Assembly: GCA_016712525.1 (NCBI GenBank)
Contig: JADJQX010000001.1
Span: 1,116,001-1,180,000, forward strand
Direction of reading: 5' to 3'
DNA length: 64,000 nucleotides
From: Myxococcales bacterium
GTDB lineage: Bacteria > Myxococcota_A > Polyangia > Polyangiales > Polyangiaceae
Shown: positions 25,882-33,486 of the stretch, piece by piece
Numbering within the stretch: position 1 is the stretch's first letter
Layout of the letters: the number at the start of each line of letters is the position of its first letter
The notes under the pieces: generated by a model
Databases searched by the model: none
The model's input: only the letters and a program-made list of their open reading frames with translations
What the model was told of the DNA's origin: nothing
Translations under genes and position numbers: made by a program

Positions 25882-26457
25882 CTATATTCCGAGCTTGGGG
25901 AGGCCGAGGAGCTGGCAGGCGACCTGCTCGAGCGACTCGACCTCCGTGGCGTCGAGCGAAGCGGGCTCGCGGAGGCGCTCGACCGGGATACCGCTGCGGA
26001 GGGCGACGCGCATGACGATCGCGTGCGGCTCGGGGGCGTAGCGCTCGAGGAACTCGATGATCTTCACGCCCCGCGGCCGCTCTTCGGGGGCGAGCTCCGG
26101 CAACGCAAGGGTGACCTTGTCGACGAGGCGCTTCATGTGGAGGCGCACGAGACCGAGCGGCGCCGAGCGCTCGAACACGCACCCGAGCGCGAACGCCGGG
26201 GTGAGCTCGCGCAGGATGACGAGGGTGTCCTTCGACTCGATGGTGACCTGCATGTCGGTCGACCACGCCGAGAGCGCGCGGAGCCCTTCCCGGTTCGCGC
26301 GCACGAGATCGCCGAAGTAGCCTGCGACCTCGTCCGCGCCCCAGCTCTGCGGCTCGCGCGCGTACGAGTGAAAGAGCAAGCAGTCGGGCATGGTGACGAC
26401 GAAGAGCCCGAGCAAGGGCACCGCGTCGCGTACGGCCTCTTGGACCTCGGGGTTCAT
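25882..26457 (-). CDS. Roadblock/LC7-like protein B
   Basis: The 191-residue product has an N-terminal roadblock-like alpha/beta domain (about 1-125; GLFVVTMPDCLLFHSYA, MQVTIESKDTLVILRELTP, ALGCVFERSAPLGLVRLHMK). A helical extension (KIIEFLERYAPEPHAIVMRV onward) resembles a winged-helix or tetramerising tail. Roadblock proteins usually act as GTPase or ATPase regulators; a GTPase gene is not present here. The ATG overlaps the stop of the preceding roadblock gene by four bases. Confidence 0.72.
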   Translation of the reverse strand: MNPEVQEAVRDAVPLLGLFVVTMPDCLLFHSYAREPQSWGADEVAGYFGDLVRANREGLRALSAWSTDMQVTIESKDTLVILRELTPAFALGCVFERSAPLGLVRLHMKRLVDKVTLALPELAPEERPRGVKIIEFLERYAPEPHAIVMRVALRSGIPVERLREPASLDATEVESLEQVACQLLGLPKLGI

Positions 26458-27044
26458 CGCACGCTCCCTGTAGCTTGGCCGACCGGGACGAAGGCTCGCA
26501 GGAGCGCCTCGCGGACGTCGAGGAGATCCCGGGACGAGAGGCTGTCGGGCGTGAGCAGCCCGGCGCCGAAGCGGCCCCAGTCGCTCTGCACCTCGACGAA
26601 GTGCATGACCTGGTCGTCGAAGTGGACGCTCACCCAGCCGCCCGTGGAGCGGCCCACGGCCTGACGAAACTGGGCGAGCATCGCGAGCACGGCCGACACA
26701 GCGGCGACGCGCGCCGGGTCGGTGCCCGCGCTCTCGGCCACGGGCAAGCCGCCCTCGTCGGCCACGAACACGGCCGAGCACCCCGTGCGCTCGACGACCC
26801 ACGAGAGGAACGCCGCGAGGCGCGTGTCGAGCTGGCTCTCGGGGGGGAGGAACGCGGGGACGGCCGCGGCCGCGCCGGTCATCACCGGGCGCAAGGTGCG
26901 GCGTGTGGCGGGCGCCTCCTGCACCTTTCCGGGCGCGCGGGCGACCGCGGGGGGCAGAGGCGTGTCTCCCCCTCGAGCGACGTCGAGGAGGCTCCCGAAG
27001 CGCGCCCGATCAATCCAAGAGAGAGAGCGGCTGGTCGTCGCCAT
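26454..27044 (-). CDS. Roadblock/LC7 protein A
   Basis: The 196-residue product has a polar N-terminal arm (1-75) and a typical roadblock/LC7 domain: LDTRLAAFLSWVVERTGCSA, VFVADEGGLPVAESAG, VSAVLAMLAQFRQAVG, WVSVHFDDQVMHFVEV. ATG 27044 was chosen because GGAGGA lies 9 nt before it; an ATG 21 bp further up is also in frame. Its 5' end overlaps the 3' end of the ParA gene by 35 bp in another frame, so the two are transcribed together. It is likely a direct partner of the ATPase (inference). Confidence 0.8.
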   Translation of the reverse strand: MATTSRSLSWIDRARFGSLLDVARGGDTPLPPAVARAPGKVQEAPATRRTLRPVMTGAAAAVPAFLPPESQLDTRLAAFLSWVVERTGCSAVFVADEGGLPVAESAGTDPARVAAVSAVLAMLAQFRQAVGRSTGGWVSVHFDDQVMHFVEVQSDWGRFGAGLLTPDSLSSRDLLDVREALLRAFVPVGQATGSVR

Positions 27045-27816
27045 CTGTGGTGTCCTCCAGGCCAAGTCGCGAGTCGAGATCGGCGGCGATGCGATCGAAG
27101 ACGGCCGTCACCGGGGGAGGCCTCTTCTTGAGGAGCCCGACCGGCACGCCCTTGGCGCTCGCCTCGACGAAAATAGGGTCCTTGGGGACGAACGCGTCGA
27201 GCACGAGGGCCTCGGGGAAGAGCGACCACACCTCTTGCGACACGCCGAGCGAGAGCTCGTCTCGGAACTGCGCCATCGAGAGCACGACGCCCGTGAGGCG
27301 TACGGGGAAGCCCTTCGAGCGGAGGCCCGCGAGCACCTCGACGAGCGCCGACACCGAGCGGAGCGCGAGCGGCTCGGTCTGGATGGGCGTAATCACGTGC
27401 TCGGCCCACTCGAGCACGGCGCGCGTGGTCCCGGTGAGGCCGGCGGCCGTGTCGACGAGGCAGACGTCGAACGCGTTCGCGAAGGGCGCGAGGCACCGGT
27501 CCACGTCGGCTCCCGTGGCGAGGAAGGCACCGACGTCGTCGAGCGCCTCCCAGGAGGGTTTGCCGAACGGGACGATGGCGAAGCCCTTCACCTTGGTCTC
27601 GATGAGCACGCTGCCCGACGACGTGCCGTTCGCGAGCTCGAAGAGGCCCTCGGCCTCCTTGGCGCGACCGGTGAGAGAGTGACCGATGCCACCTTGCGGG
27701 TCGGCGTCGACGAGGAGCACACGCCTCCCGAGGCTGGCGAGCGCGAACGCCAGGTTGAGGGCGATGGTGGTCTTGCCCACGCCCCCTTTCGGACTTGCGA
27801 CCGCGACACGAATCAT
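27010..27816 (-). CDS. ParA/MinD-type ATPase
   Basis: The 268-residue product has the deviant Walker A motif KGGVGKTT (10-17), the A' motif DADPQGG (37-43) and a Walker B-like VDTAAGLTGTTRAV. These are diagnostic for ParA-class ATPases that position chromosomes, plasmids or protein assemblies. No ParB, MinE or origin is nearby, and the gene heads an operon of roadblock and two-component genes, so a role in positioning or switching a signalling complex is more likely than DNA segregation. The C-terminus lacks a clear MinD-type amphipathic helix. Confidence 0.9.
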   Translation of the reverse strand: MIRVAVASPKGGVGKTTIALNLAFALASLGRRVLLVDADPQGGIGHSLTGRAKEAEGLFELANGTSSGSVLIETKVKGFAIVPFGKPSWEALDDVGAFLATGADVDRCLAPFANAFDVCLVDTAAGLTGTTRAVLEWAEHVITPIQTEPLALRSVSALVEVLAGLRSKGFPVRLTGVVLSMAQFRDELSLGVSQEVWSLFPEALVLDAFVPKDPIFVEASAKGVPVGLLKKRPPPVTAVFDRIAADLDSRLGLEDTTDGDDQPLSLLD

Positions 27817-28122
27817 CGTCTCCCCTCCATCCCGCCCCGTCCTTTTCCCCTGTGAGCGGCCGTCCCGGGCCGCTCGGACCCTTCACGGTATGGCAGTCAC
27901 TCGAGCTTGTGTAGGGGCAACCTTCACGTTTGGAGAATCTCTAAGGGGGTCGTTGGGTTAGCAGCCCGACCGTGCCCTCTTGGCTGGGCGCGGCTCCGCG
28001 TACGTCGCCGTGCGCGGGCGCGTTCGGGCCGCGTGAGGCCGTCAGGCGCTTGACGGTGTGCACGACGCCCCGTTTTTTCTCGCCGAAATTCGCGTGGCGC
28101 GCGCCTTGCTCTCGCGACGGGC
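27817..28122. other. Divergent control region of the ParA operon and S33 hydrolase
   Basis: This 306-bp gap separates divergent start codons and must hold both promoters. A short AT-richer stretch (27900-27960) is present, but I found no convincing -35/-10 pair, operator palindrome or small gene. Confidence 0.5.
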
Positions 28123-29736
28123 ATGAAGCTCTCTCTCGTCGCCATGGCGCGCCTCGGCCTCGTCGCCAGCACCTTCTCTCTCGTCGCGTGCAGCGGTGCC
28201 ATCGACCCCGAAGGCCCCGCGCCGACGCCATCTCCCTCGACCACCACCGAGCCCACGCCCGCGCCACCCACGCCCGGGCCTGGCCCCGAGAGCATCGCGT
28301 GGGCCACGTGCGAGGTGCCGGGCATGCGCGGCGACATCGAGGCCGACTGCGCGACGGTGGACATGCCGGCCCAGCGCGGCAAAGCCGACAGCGGCACGGT
28401 GCCCGTCGCCGTCTATCGCCTCAAAGCCGCGAAGCAGCCCGCGAAGGCCCAGATGTGGATGCTGAACGGCGGCCCCGGCGGCGCAGGCTTCGGCCTCGGG
28501 CCCTACGGCGAGCTCGTCGCGCAGACCTTCACCCAATCCATCGACGTCTACCTCATCGACCATCGCGGCACGGGCGAGTCCGACTTTTTGGACTGCCCCA
28601 AGGCGTACCGCACGAGCCAAACCACGGGCGATTTCATGAAGAAATGCTCGCAAGAGATCCGTGACTCGCGCGGCGCGAAGCTCGACGGATACTCGACGAC
28701 CGAGTCGGCCCACGACGTGCGCGAGCTCATCGACCGCACCGCCGGGAAGGACCAGAAGGTCTACGTGTACGGCGGCTCGTACGGCTCGTACTGGGCCCAC
28801 AGGTTGCTCCAGATCCCCAACGTGAGGGTCGACGCCGTGATCACGGACGGCAACTGTATTTCGTCGACGTGCACGTTCGACACGCCCCAGGTCTTCGGGG
28901 TCGACGAGACGATGGGCTACGTCTTCGACGTGTGCAAAGACTCCACGGCGTGCGCCGAGAAGGTAGGCGCCGACCCGAAGGCGTTCGTGACGCAGCTCGT
29001 GCAGAAGCTCAAGGCCGGCCACTGTTCGGCCGCGCGCATCTCGACCGTCCCCTTGGCCGACGTCGCGCACACCATCGGGGCGATGTGGGCCTCGGGCGTC
29101 ATGCCGACGCTCTACAGGCTCGATCGCTGCAACGAAGGCGACGTGCGCGTGCTGAACACGCTCGAGCAGAAGCTCCAAGAGGTCAGCCAGCGTGGGCCCG
29201 TGAAGGTGCCCGTGCTCGGGCCCACGCCGCGCCCGTCGCAGGCGACCGACTCGTCGACCGCGCTCCAGCTCCACGTCATCGCGAGCGAGATGATCTCGCG
29301 GCCCGCGCCGAGCCCCGCGAGCCTCGAGGCGAAGGCCCGTGGGCTCTTGTTCAGCCCCGGACCCGACGCATACGACATCACCTACTTCGACACCTGGCAG
29401 ACCTACCCGCGCGACGGCTTCATGGACGGCTGGATGAGCCGCGACGTGCCGTGGCTCATGATGCAAGGCACGTTCGACTTCCAGACCGTGGTGTCCCTCT
29501 CGAAGACCGCGCTCCCGAAGATCGCCGATCCGAGCCTCCAGTACGTGACGGTGGACGGGGGTGGCCACGGCGTCGTGTTCGACAGCGAGTGCAGCATCGC
29601 CATCACGGAGGCGTTCCTCGCGAACCCGAAGGCCAAGGTCGACACCTCGTGCCTCGGGGAGGTCCGCAAGAAGTCCCTCGACATCGATGCACGATACACG
29701 CAGTACTTCATGGGCGTGCAAAACGCCTGGGAGTGA
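28123..29736 (+). CDS. S33-type alpha/beta hydrolase lipoprotein
   Basis: The 537-residue product has a lipoprotein signal ending SLVACSG and a Pro/Thr linker, then an alpha/beta hydrolase of the tripeptidyl-aminopeptidase type. The oxyanion segment is LNGGPGGAGFG, with YLIDHRGTGESD after it. The nucleophile elbow is YVYGGSYGSYW, the acid is probably Asp in MQGTFDFQT, and the His is in GGGHGVVFDSEC. A C-terminal cap holds several Cys. It likely cleaves peptides or esters at the cell surface. It is followed, 4 bp from its stop, by the opposing Eis-like gene. Confidence 0.9.
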   Translation: MKLSLVAMARLGLVASTFSLVACSGAIDPEGPAPTPSPSTTTEPTPAPPTPGPGPESIAWATCEVPGMRGDIEADCATVDMPAQRGKADSGTVPVAVYRLKAAKQPAKAQMWMLNGGPGGAGFGLGPYGELVAQTFTQSIDVYLIDHRGTGESDFLDCPKAYRTSQTTGDFMKKCSQEIRDSRGAKLDGYSTTESAHDVRELIDRTAGKDQKVYVYGGSYGSYWAHRLLQIPNVRVDAVITDGNCISSTCTFDTPQVFGVDETMGYVFDVCKDSTACAEKVGADPKAFVTQLVQKLKAGHCSAARISTVPLADVAHTIGAMWASGVMPTLYRLDRCNEGDVRVLNTLEQKLQEVSQRGPVKVPVLGPTPRPSQATDSSTALQLHVIASEMISRPAPSPASLEAKARGLLFSPGPDAYDITYFDTWQTYPRDGFMDGWMSRDVPWLMMQGTFDFQTVVSLSKTALPKIADPSLQYVTVDGGGHGVVFDSECSIAITEAFLANPKAKVDTSCLGEVRKKSLDIDARYTQYFMGVQNAWE

Positions 29737-29740
29737 CGCG

Positions 29741-30907
29741 TCAGAAGAAATCGCCGAGCTCGGGCGCGTTCCCCGCGAAGGCCGCGCCGAGCCGGGCGTC
29801 TCCCTCGGAGTCGCCGCGGAGATCGCCCATGAGGCGGAGCCTCGAGGGGCTCGTGTACCCCGTGAAGAGGGACGCGAGCCCCCGCACCGAGATCGACGTG
29901 GGCGCGGAGGGGACGCGTGTCACGCGCGCCGAGCCCTCCCGCACCTCGACGCTCCACGGGCCGCCGTTCTCCGGGAAGAGCGGATCGTCGACCGCGAGCG
30001 CGAAGCGGACGGCGAGGCCCTCGGGGTAGCCGCGCGCCGTGAGCGCCCGCTCCATGTCGACGACTCGAAGCAGCCACGGCTCGACGAGGCGAACGTCGGC
30101 GCGGTGCTCCGGCAAGAGGTCCCAGATCGCAGTCGGACCCGGGATCACGAGCTCGCGCGCCATCGCGCCGAAGGTCGACAAGAACCCGACGAGACGAAGG
30201 AGCGCGTCGTGGTCCACGGCGAAGTGATCCTCGACATGGACCTTCTTGAAGCCGTCCGCGCCTTCGGTCTGGCGGAGGGTGACCCAGGCGACCGGCCCGC
30301 TCGGACCGCGCGCGACGTAGCCTAGGTTCGGCGTGCCACGGAAGGCGTGGACCCGCCCCCAGAGGTAAGGCCCACGGTCCATGCGGCCGGTGAAGGCGCG
30401 CGCGTGGGCGGCGTAGACGCGCGCGATCGGCTCGTGATCGGCGGGCGTGATGGGGACGAAGGTGCCGTCCCTCCGGCCGAGGCCTCGGAGCGCGTCGAGG
30501 TGCACGGTGCCCACCGCGTGCGTGCCCGCGACCTCGTACCCCGCGCCGCGGTAGAGCGCGCGCGTCGACGCATAGAGCGCCGAGGTGGCGACCGATCGCT
30601 CGCGCACGCTCCGTAGCCAGGCGGTGAGCATGGCGCGCCCCACGCCGACCCCGCGCGCCTCCGGTGCCACGGCGACCCCCGAGAGCCCGAAGAGCGACAC
30701 CGAGCGCCCTCCCGCGTAGACGCCCATGGGCACCTCGATGAGCCCGCCCACGACCACCTCGTCGCGCACGAAGACGCGGACGTTTTCTCGCTCGGCGCGC
30801 GACCACCAGAGGTCGATCTGTGCGCGCGCCTCGATCGCGAAGGCCGCACGGTAGATGGCCGCGAGGGCGTCCTCGTGGCGGGGCGCGAGGGGGAGGAGGG
30901 CGTCCAT
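29741..30907 (-). CDS. Eis-like GNAT N-acetyltransferase
   Basis: The 388-residue product matches the Eis plan. There is an N-terminal GNAT domain with acetyl-CoA motif VAVAPEARGVGVGRAML (about 78-94), a second degenerate GNAT domain (from about 155), and a C-terminal SCP2-like domain (FALAVDDPLFPENGGPWSVE, later ASLFTGYTSPSRLRLMG). It ends in an aromatic residue (GDFF), as Eis proteins do, whose C-terminal carboxylate takes part in catalysis. These enzymes acetylate amines including aminoglycosides and peptides; the substrate here is unknown. Confidence 0.88.
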   Translation of the reverse strand: MDALLPLAPRHEDALAAIYRAAFAIEARAQIDLWWSRAERENVRVFVRDEVVVGGLIEVPMGVYAGGRSVSLFGLSGVAVAPEARGVGVGRAMLTAWLRSVRERSVATSALYASTRALYRGAGYEVAGTHAVGTVHLDALRGLGRRDGTFVPITPADHEPIARVYAAHARAFTGRMDRGPYLWGRVHAFRGTPNLGYVARGPSGPVAWVTLRQTEGADGFKKVHVEDHFAVDHDALLRLVGFLSTFGAMARELVIPGPTAIWDLLPEHRADVRLVEPWLLRVVDMERALTARGYPEGLAVRFALAVDDPLFPENGGPWSVEVREGSARVTRVPSAPTSISVRGLASLFTGYTSPSRLRLMGDLRGDSEGDARLGAAFAGNAPELGDFF

Positions 30908-31029
30908 GCGCGCGATGGTTCCAAACCCGGGCGTCCGGGGCGAGCGGTTTCGACCGCCGACGACGCGCTCGGGTTTCGTACGGGTGAGCGAGCGCCGACG
31001 CCTGGTAGGCCCACGAGCTGCGTCGGCGG

Positions 31030-31164
31030 ATGCTCGCTTCGGCCACCCTCGTCTCGCTCGTCGGGCTCGCGTGGGCCGCCCCGGGCTGCAAGTCGGCGAC
31101 GGAGGAAGCCGACGCCACGAAAGAGGGCTGGCTCGGAAGCGACGACCTGTACTTTCTTTCGTAG
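31030..31164 (+). CDS. Putative 44-residue lipoprotein
   Basis: A short frame encodes MLASATLVSLVGLAWAAPGC followed by a 24-residue charged tail (KSATEEADATKEGWLGSDD, then LYFLS). The hydrophobic start and Cys20 preceded by APG fit a small lipoprotein. The ribosome site is weak (GGCGG just before ATG). It lies in the 324-bp gap between the Eis-like gene and the next lipoprotein gene. It may be real or chance. Confidence 0.4.
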   Translation: MLASATLVSLVGLAWAAPGCKSATEEADATKEGWLGSDDLYFLS

Positions 31165-31231
31165 TCTCGAATACTTGAGGCCGTTTTTGCGGGCCGGTTC
31201 ACACGTCTCCGTCGCCGCGCCTCTCTCCGGT

Positions 31232-32488
31232 ATGCGCTCCCGTCTGCCCCGCCTCGCCTCACGACTCACCTGCGCCCTCGTCGCCGCGGCGGCGTGCTCC
31301 TTCGGAATGGCTGCGTGCAGCTCCGAGGCGACCCCACCCACGACCGACGCAGGAGACGCAGGCGGACCTTCGCCCGACGGCAGCACTCCCACGACCGACG
31401 CGAGCGCCGACGCGCCCACGGGCGACGCGACCCTCGACGCCGGCGGCAGCACCGCGTGCCCGTCCACGAGCCCGCTCACGCGCGTGGCTTCCGGGCTCTT
31501 GCCCGTGGGAGGCCTCGGCATGGGCGCCTCGCGCATCACGTCGATCGTGGTCGCCGGGAGCGACGTCTACTACTCGCACAACAGCGAGATCCGAAAGGTG
31601 AGCACGCAGGGCGCGGGCGAGGCCATGTTCCACTCGAGCCCCGGCACGCTCGGGCACCTCGCGACCGACGGCGCGCGCCTCTTCTACAGCGACGAGAGCC
31701 AAGGTCAGGGCGGCTCGGTGATGGGTGTGCCCCTCGCGGGAGGCGCCGCCACCGCGGTCTTCCCGGACGTGATGCTCCAGGGCTTCGAGATCGAGCAGTA
31801 CTTCGACGGGGGCAACCACTACGTGCTCGCCGACGTGAGCAGCCCGGGCGGCAAGGTGCGGAAGCTCTTTCGCCGAACGCCGACGGGCACGGTGGAGCCG
31901 CTCTTCGCGCGGACGACGAGCTTCGGTTTCACCGCGAGCTTCACGCTCGCGAACGGCGCGTTCTTCGTCTCGGAGCGCGCCACCGAGGCCGCGACCGACA
32001 AGGCGGTCCTCTACCTGCCCGTGAGCTCCCCCGCGATCGGCGCGACCGAGCTCACCGCCCAGGCCATCACGCACTCGCCGACCTCGTGCGACGTCCTCGT
32101 CGCCTTCGGTTCGGGGCCCGGTCTCCCGCTCTTCTGCGTGTCCTCGTTCGGCGGCTCGACGACCCGGGTCATCTCGCGCATCGACTCGAGGCCCCCGGCA
32201 GACGTGCCCGTCACCCTCTTCGATCCGACCTCCCACCCCGCGGCGAAGGGCGGCCAGATCACGACCAAGGTCGCCACGGACGGGGACAACCTCTACTTCG
32301 CGACGAACGGCACGGCGCCCGATTTTCGCCACACGATCTACAGGGTCTCGCGCACGGGCGTCGTGCGCGTGCTCGCGTGCGATCTCCCGGAGATCTCCGA
32401 CATGACGACGGGCGGCGCGGATCTCTACGTGGCCTTCGACGCCCCGAGCGAACAGACGAAGCACGGCCTCTTCAAGCTGCCCCGCTGA
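31232..32488 (+). CDS. Lipoprotein with propeller-like repeats
   Basis: The 418-residue product has a lipoprotein signal ending GMAACSS and an Asp/Thr/Pro/Gly linker (about 33-75). The body has repeated strands of the type IVVAGSDVYYSHNSEIRKVS, LATDGARLFYSDES and VATDGDNLYFATNG, as in DUF5050/NHL-like propellers. Cysteines occur in pairs late in the protein. It is surface-exposed by inference, with function unknown. The ATG at 31232 opens the signal peptide; the open frame upstream is a shadow. Confidence 0.78.
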   Translation: MRSRLPRLASRLTCALVAAAACSFGMAACSSEATPPTTDAGDAGGPSPDGSTPTTDASADAPTGDATLDAGGSTACPSTSPLTRVASGLLPVGGLGMGASRITSIVVAGSDVYYSHNSEIRKVSTQGAGEAMFHSSPGTLGHLATDGARLFYSDESQGQGGSVMGVPLAGGAATAVFPDVMLQGFEIEQYFDGGNHYVLADVSSPGGKVRKLFRRTPTGTVEPLFARTTSFGFTASFTLANGAFFVSERATEAATDKAVLYLPVSSPAIGATELTAQAITHSPTSCDVLVAFGSGPGLPLFCVSSFGGSTTRVISRIDSRPPADVPVTLFDPTSHPAAKGGQITTKVATDGDNLYFATNGTAPDFRHTIYRVSRTGVVRVLACDLPEISDMTTGGADLYVAFDAPSEQTKHGLFKLPR

Positions 32489-32540
32489 GCCCGACTTCCC
32501 CGGGTCGAGGTCGAGATCCTGGTCTGCTAAGGTCGCTCGC

Positions 32541-33308
32541 ATGGTCGACCTCCGAGCCCTCGCCCGCCGCGTGCGCGGAGCCCGCGCCGAGCGCGCCAAA
32601 GAGCGCCAGCTCCACTACCAGGAGGAGAAGGCGCAGAAGCTCGAGGACGTCGAGGCCATCACACGCGAGCTCGAGGAGTACGCGGCCCACGTGCGCCACA
32701 CCATCGAGCGGACCGCGCCCTTGCCCGAAGCGCCCCGCGTGCTCGACGTGGGCAGCGGCCCGCACGGGCTCGTGTTCTTCCTGGGGTACGAGGGCGCCAT
32801 CGGTGTCGATCCGCTCGCCGAGGAGTACGCGCGGCTCTTCCCCGAATGGCAGCGCCGCGCCGAGACTCGCGCGTGCGGCGGCGAGGCGCTCCCATTCGAC
32901 GACGCCTCGTTCGATCTCGTGATCTCGGACAACGTGATCGATCACGCCGAGCGGCCCGAAGGCATCCTCCGCGAGATCGCGCGCGTGTTGCGGCCGGGCG
33001 GGGTGCTCTACTTCACGGTGAACGTGCACCACCGCGTGTACGGGCTCGCGTCGGCCGTGTACGCGGGCATGAAGGCCCTCGGGGTGCCGCTCGAGGTGGG
33101 GCCCTTCGCCGACCACACCGTGCACCTCTCGCCGGCCGAGGCCAAGGCCATGCTCGCCGCGCTCCCGTTCGACGTGCTCCGCGAGGACCTCCCCATCGCC
33201 GAGGCCCTGGCCGCCGAGCGGCGCGTTCCGCCGCGCCACCCCGGAGATCTCCTGAAGCGCGTCCTCTTCAAGAACGTGCGCTACGAGGTCATCGCCAAGC
33301 GCCGCTGA
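32541..33308 (+). CDS. Class I SAM-dependent methyltransferase
   Basis: The 255-residue product has a charged N-terminal coiled-coil-like segment (ARAERAKERQLHYQEEKAQK) and then a Rossmann methyltransferase domain: motif I VLDVGSGPHG (about 68-77), the Asp of IGVDPLAEEY, motif IV FDLVISDNVIDH and RVLRPGGVLYFTV. This is the UbiE/Methyltransf_11 type; the acceptor is unknown. AAGG precedes the ATG. The first copy of the 105-bp palindromic repeat starts 37 nt after the stop. Confidence 0.9.
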   Translation: MVDLRALARRVRGARAERAKERQLHYQEEKAQKLEDVEAITRELEEYAAHVRHTIERTAPLPEAPRVLDVGSGPHGLVFFLGYEGAIGVDPLAEEYARLFPEWQRRAETRACGGEALPFDDASFDLVISDNVIDHAERPEGILREIARVLRPGGVLYFTVNVHHRVYGLASAVYAGMKALGVPLEVGPFADHTVHLSPAEAKAMLAALPFDVLREDLPIAEALAAERRVPPRHPGDLLKRVLFKNVRYEVIAKRR

Positions 33309-33345
33309 CCGCGCTCCGGAGGGCACGTGAGGGCGATTTCGGGGC

Positions 33346-33450
33346 GTGACGACTTTCTCTCGCCGACCCCCATGTAACCCCATGAAATCGTTTCATTGAC
33401 GCGCAAAATTGGGCGCCCAATTTTGCGCGTCATTTGCGTCAATTTCGGGG
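33346..33450 (+). repeat. 105-bp dispersed palindromic element, copy 1
   Basis: The copy opens with GTGACGACTTTCTCTCGCC and ends ATTTGCGTCAATTTCGGGG. In its centre is a perfect 36-bp palindrome (33397-33432). The other copies are at 52277 and 53365. It lies between the methyltransferase stop and an opposing gene. Confidence 0.85.
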
Positions 33451-33486
33451 CGCCGAAGAGGCCTGTCGGGCGACGGCTTGGACGGG

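Noticed and set aside
27010..27816. ParA gene as part of a chromosome or plasmid partition locus
   Set aside because: No parB gene, parS-like palindrome or replication gene is nearby, and the operon context is signalling.
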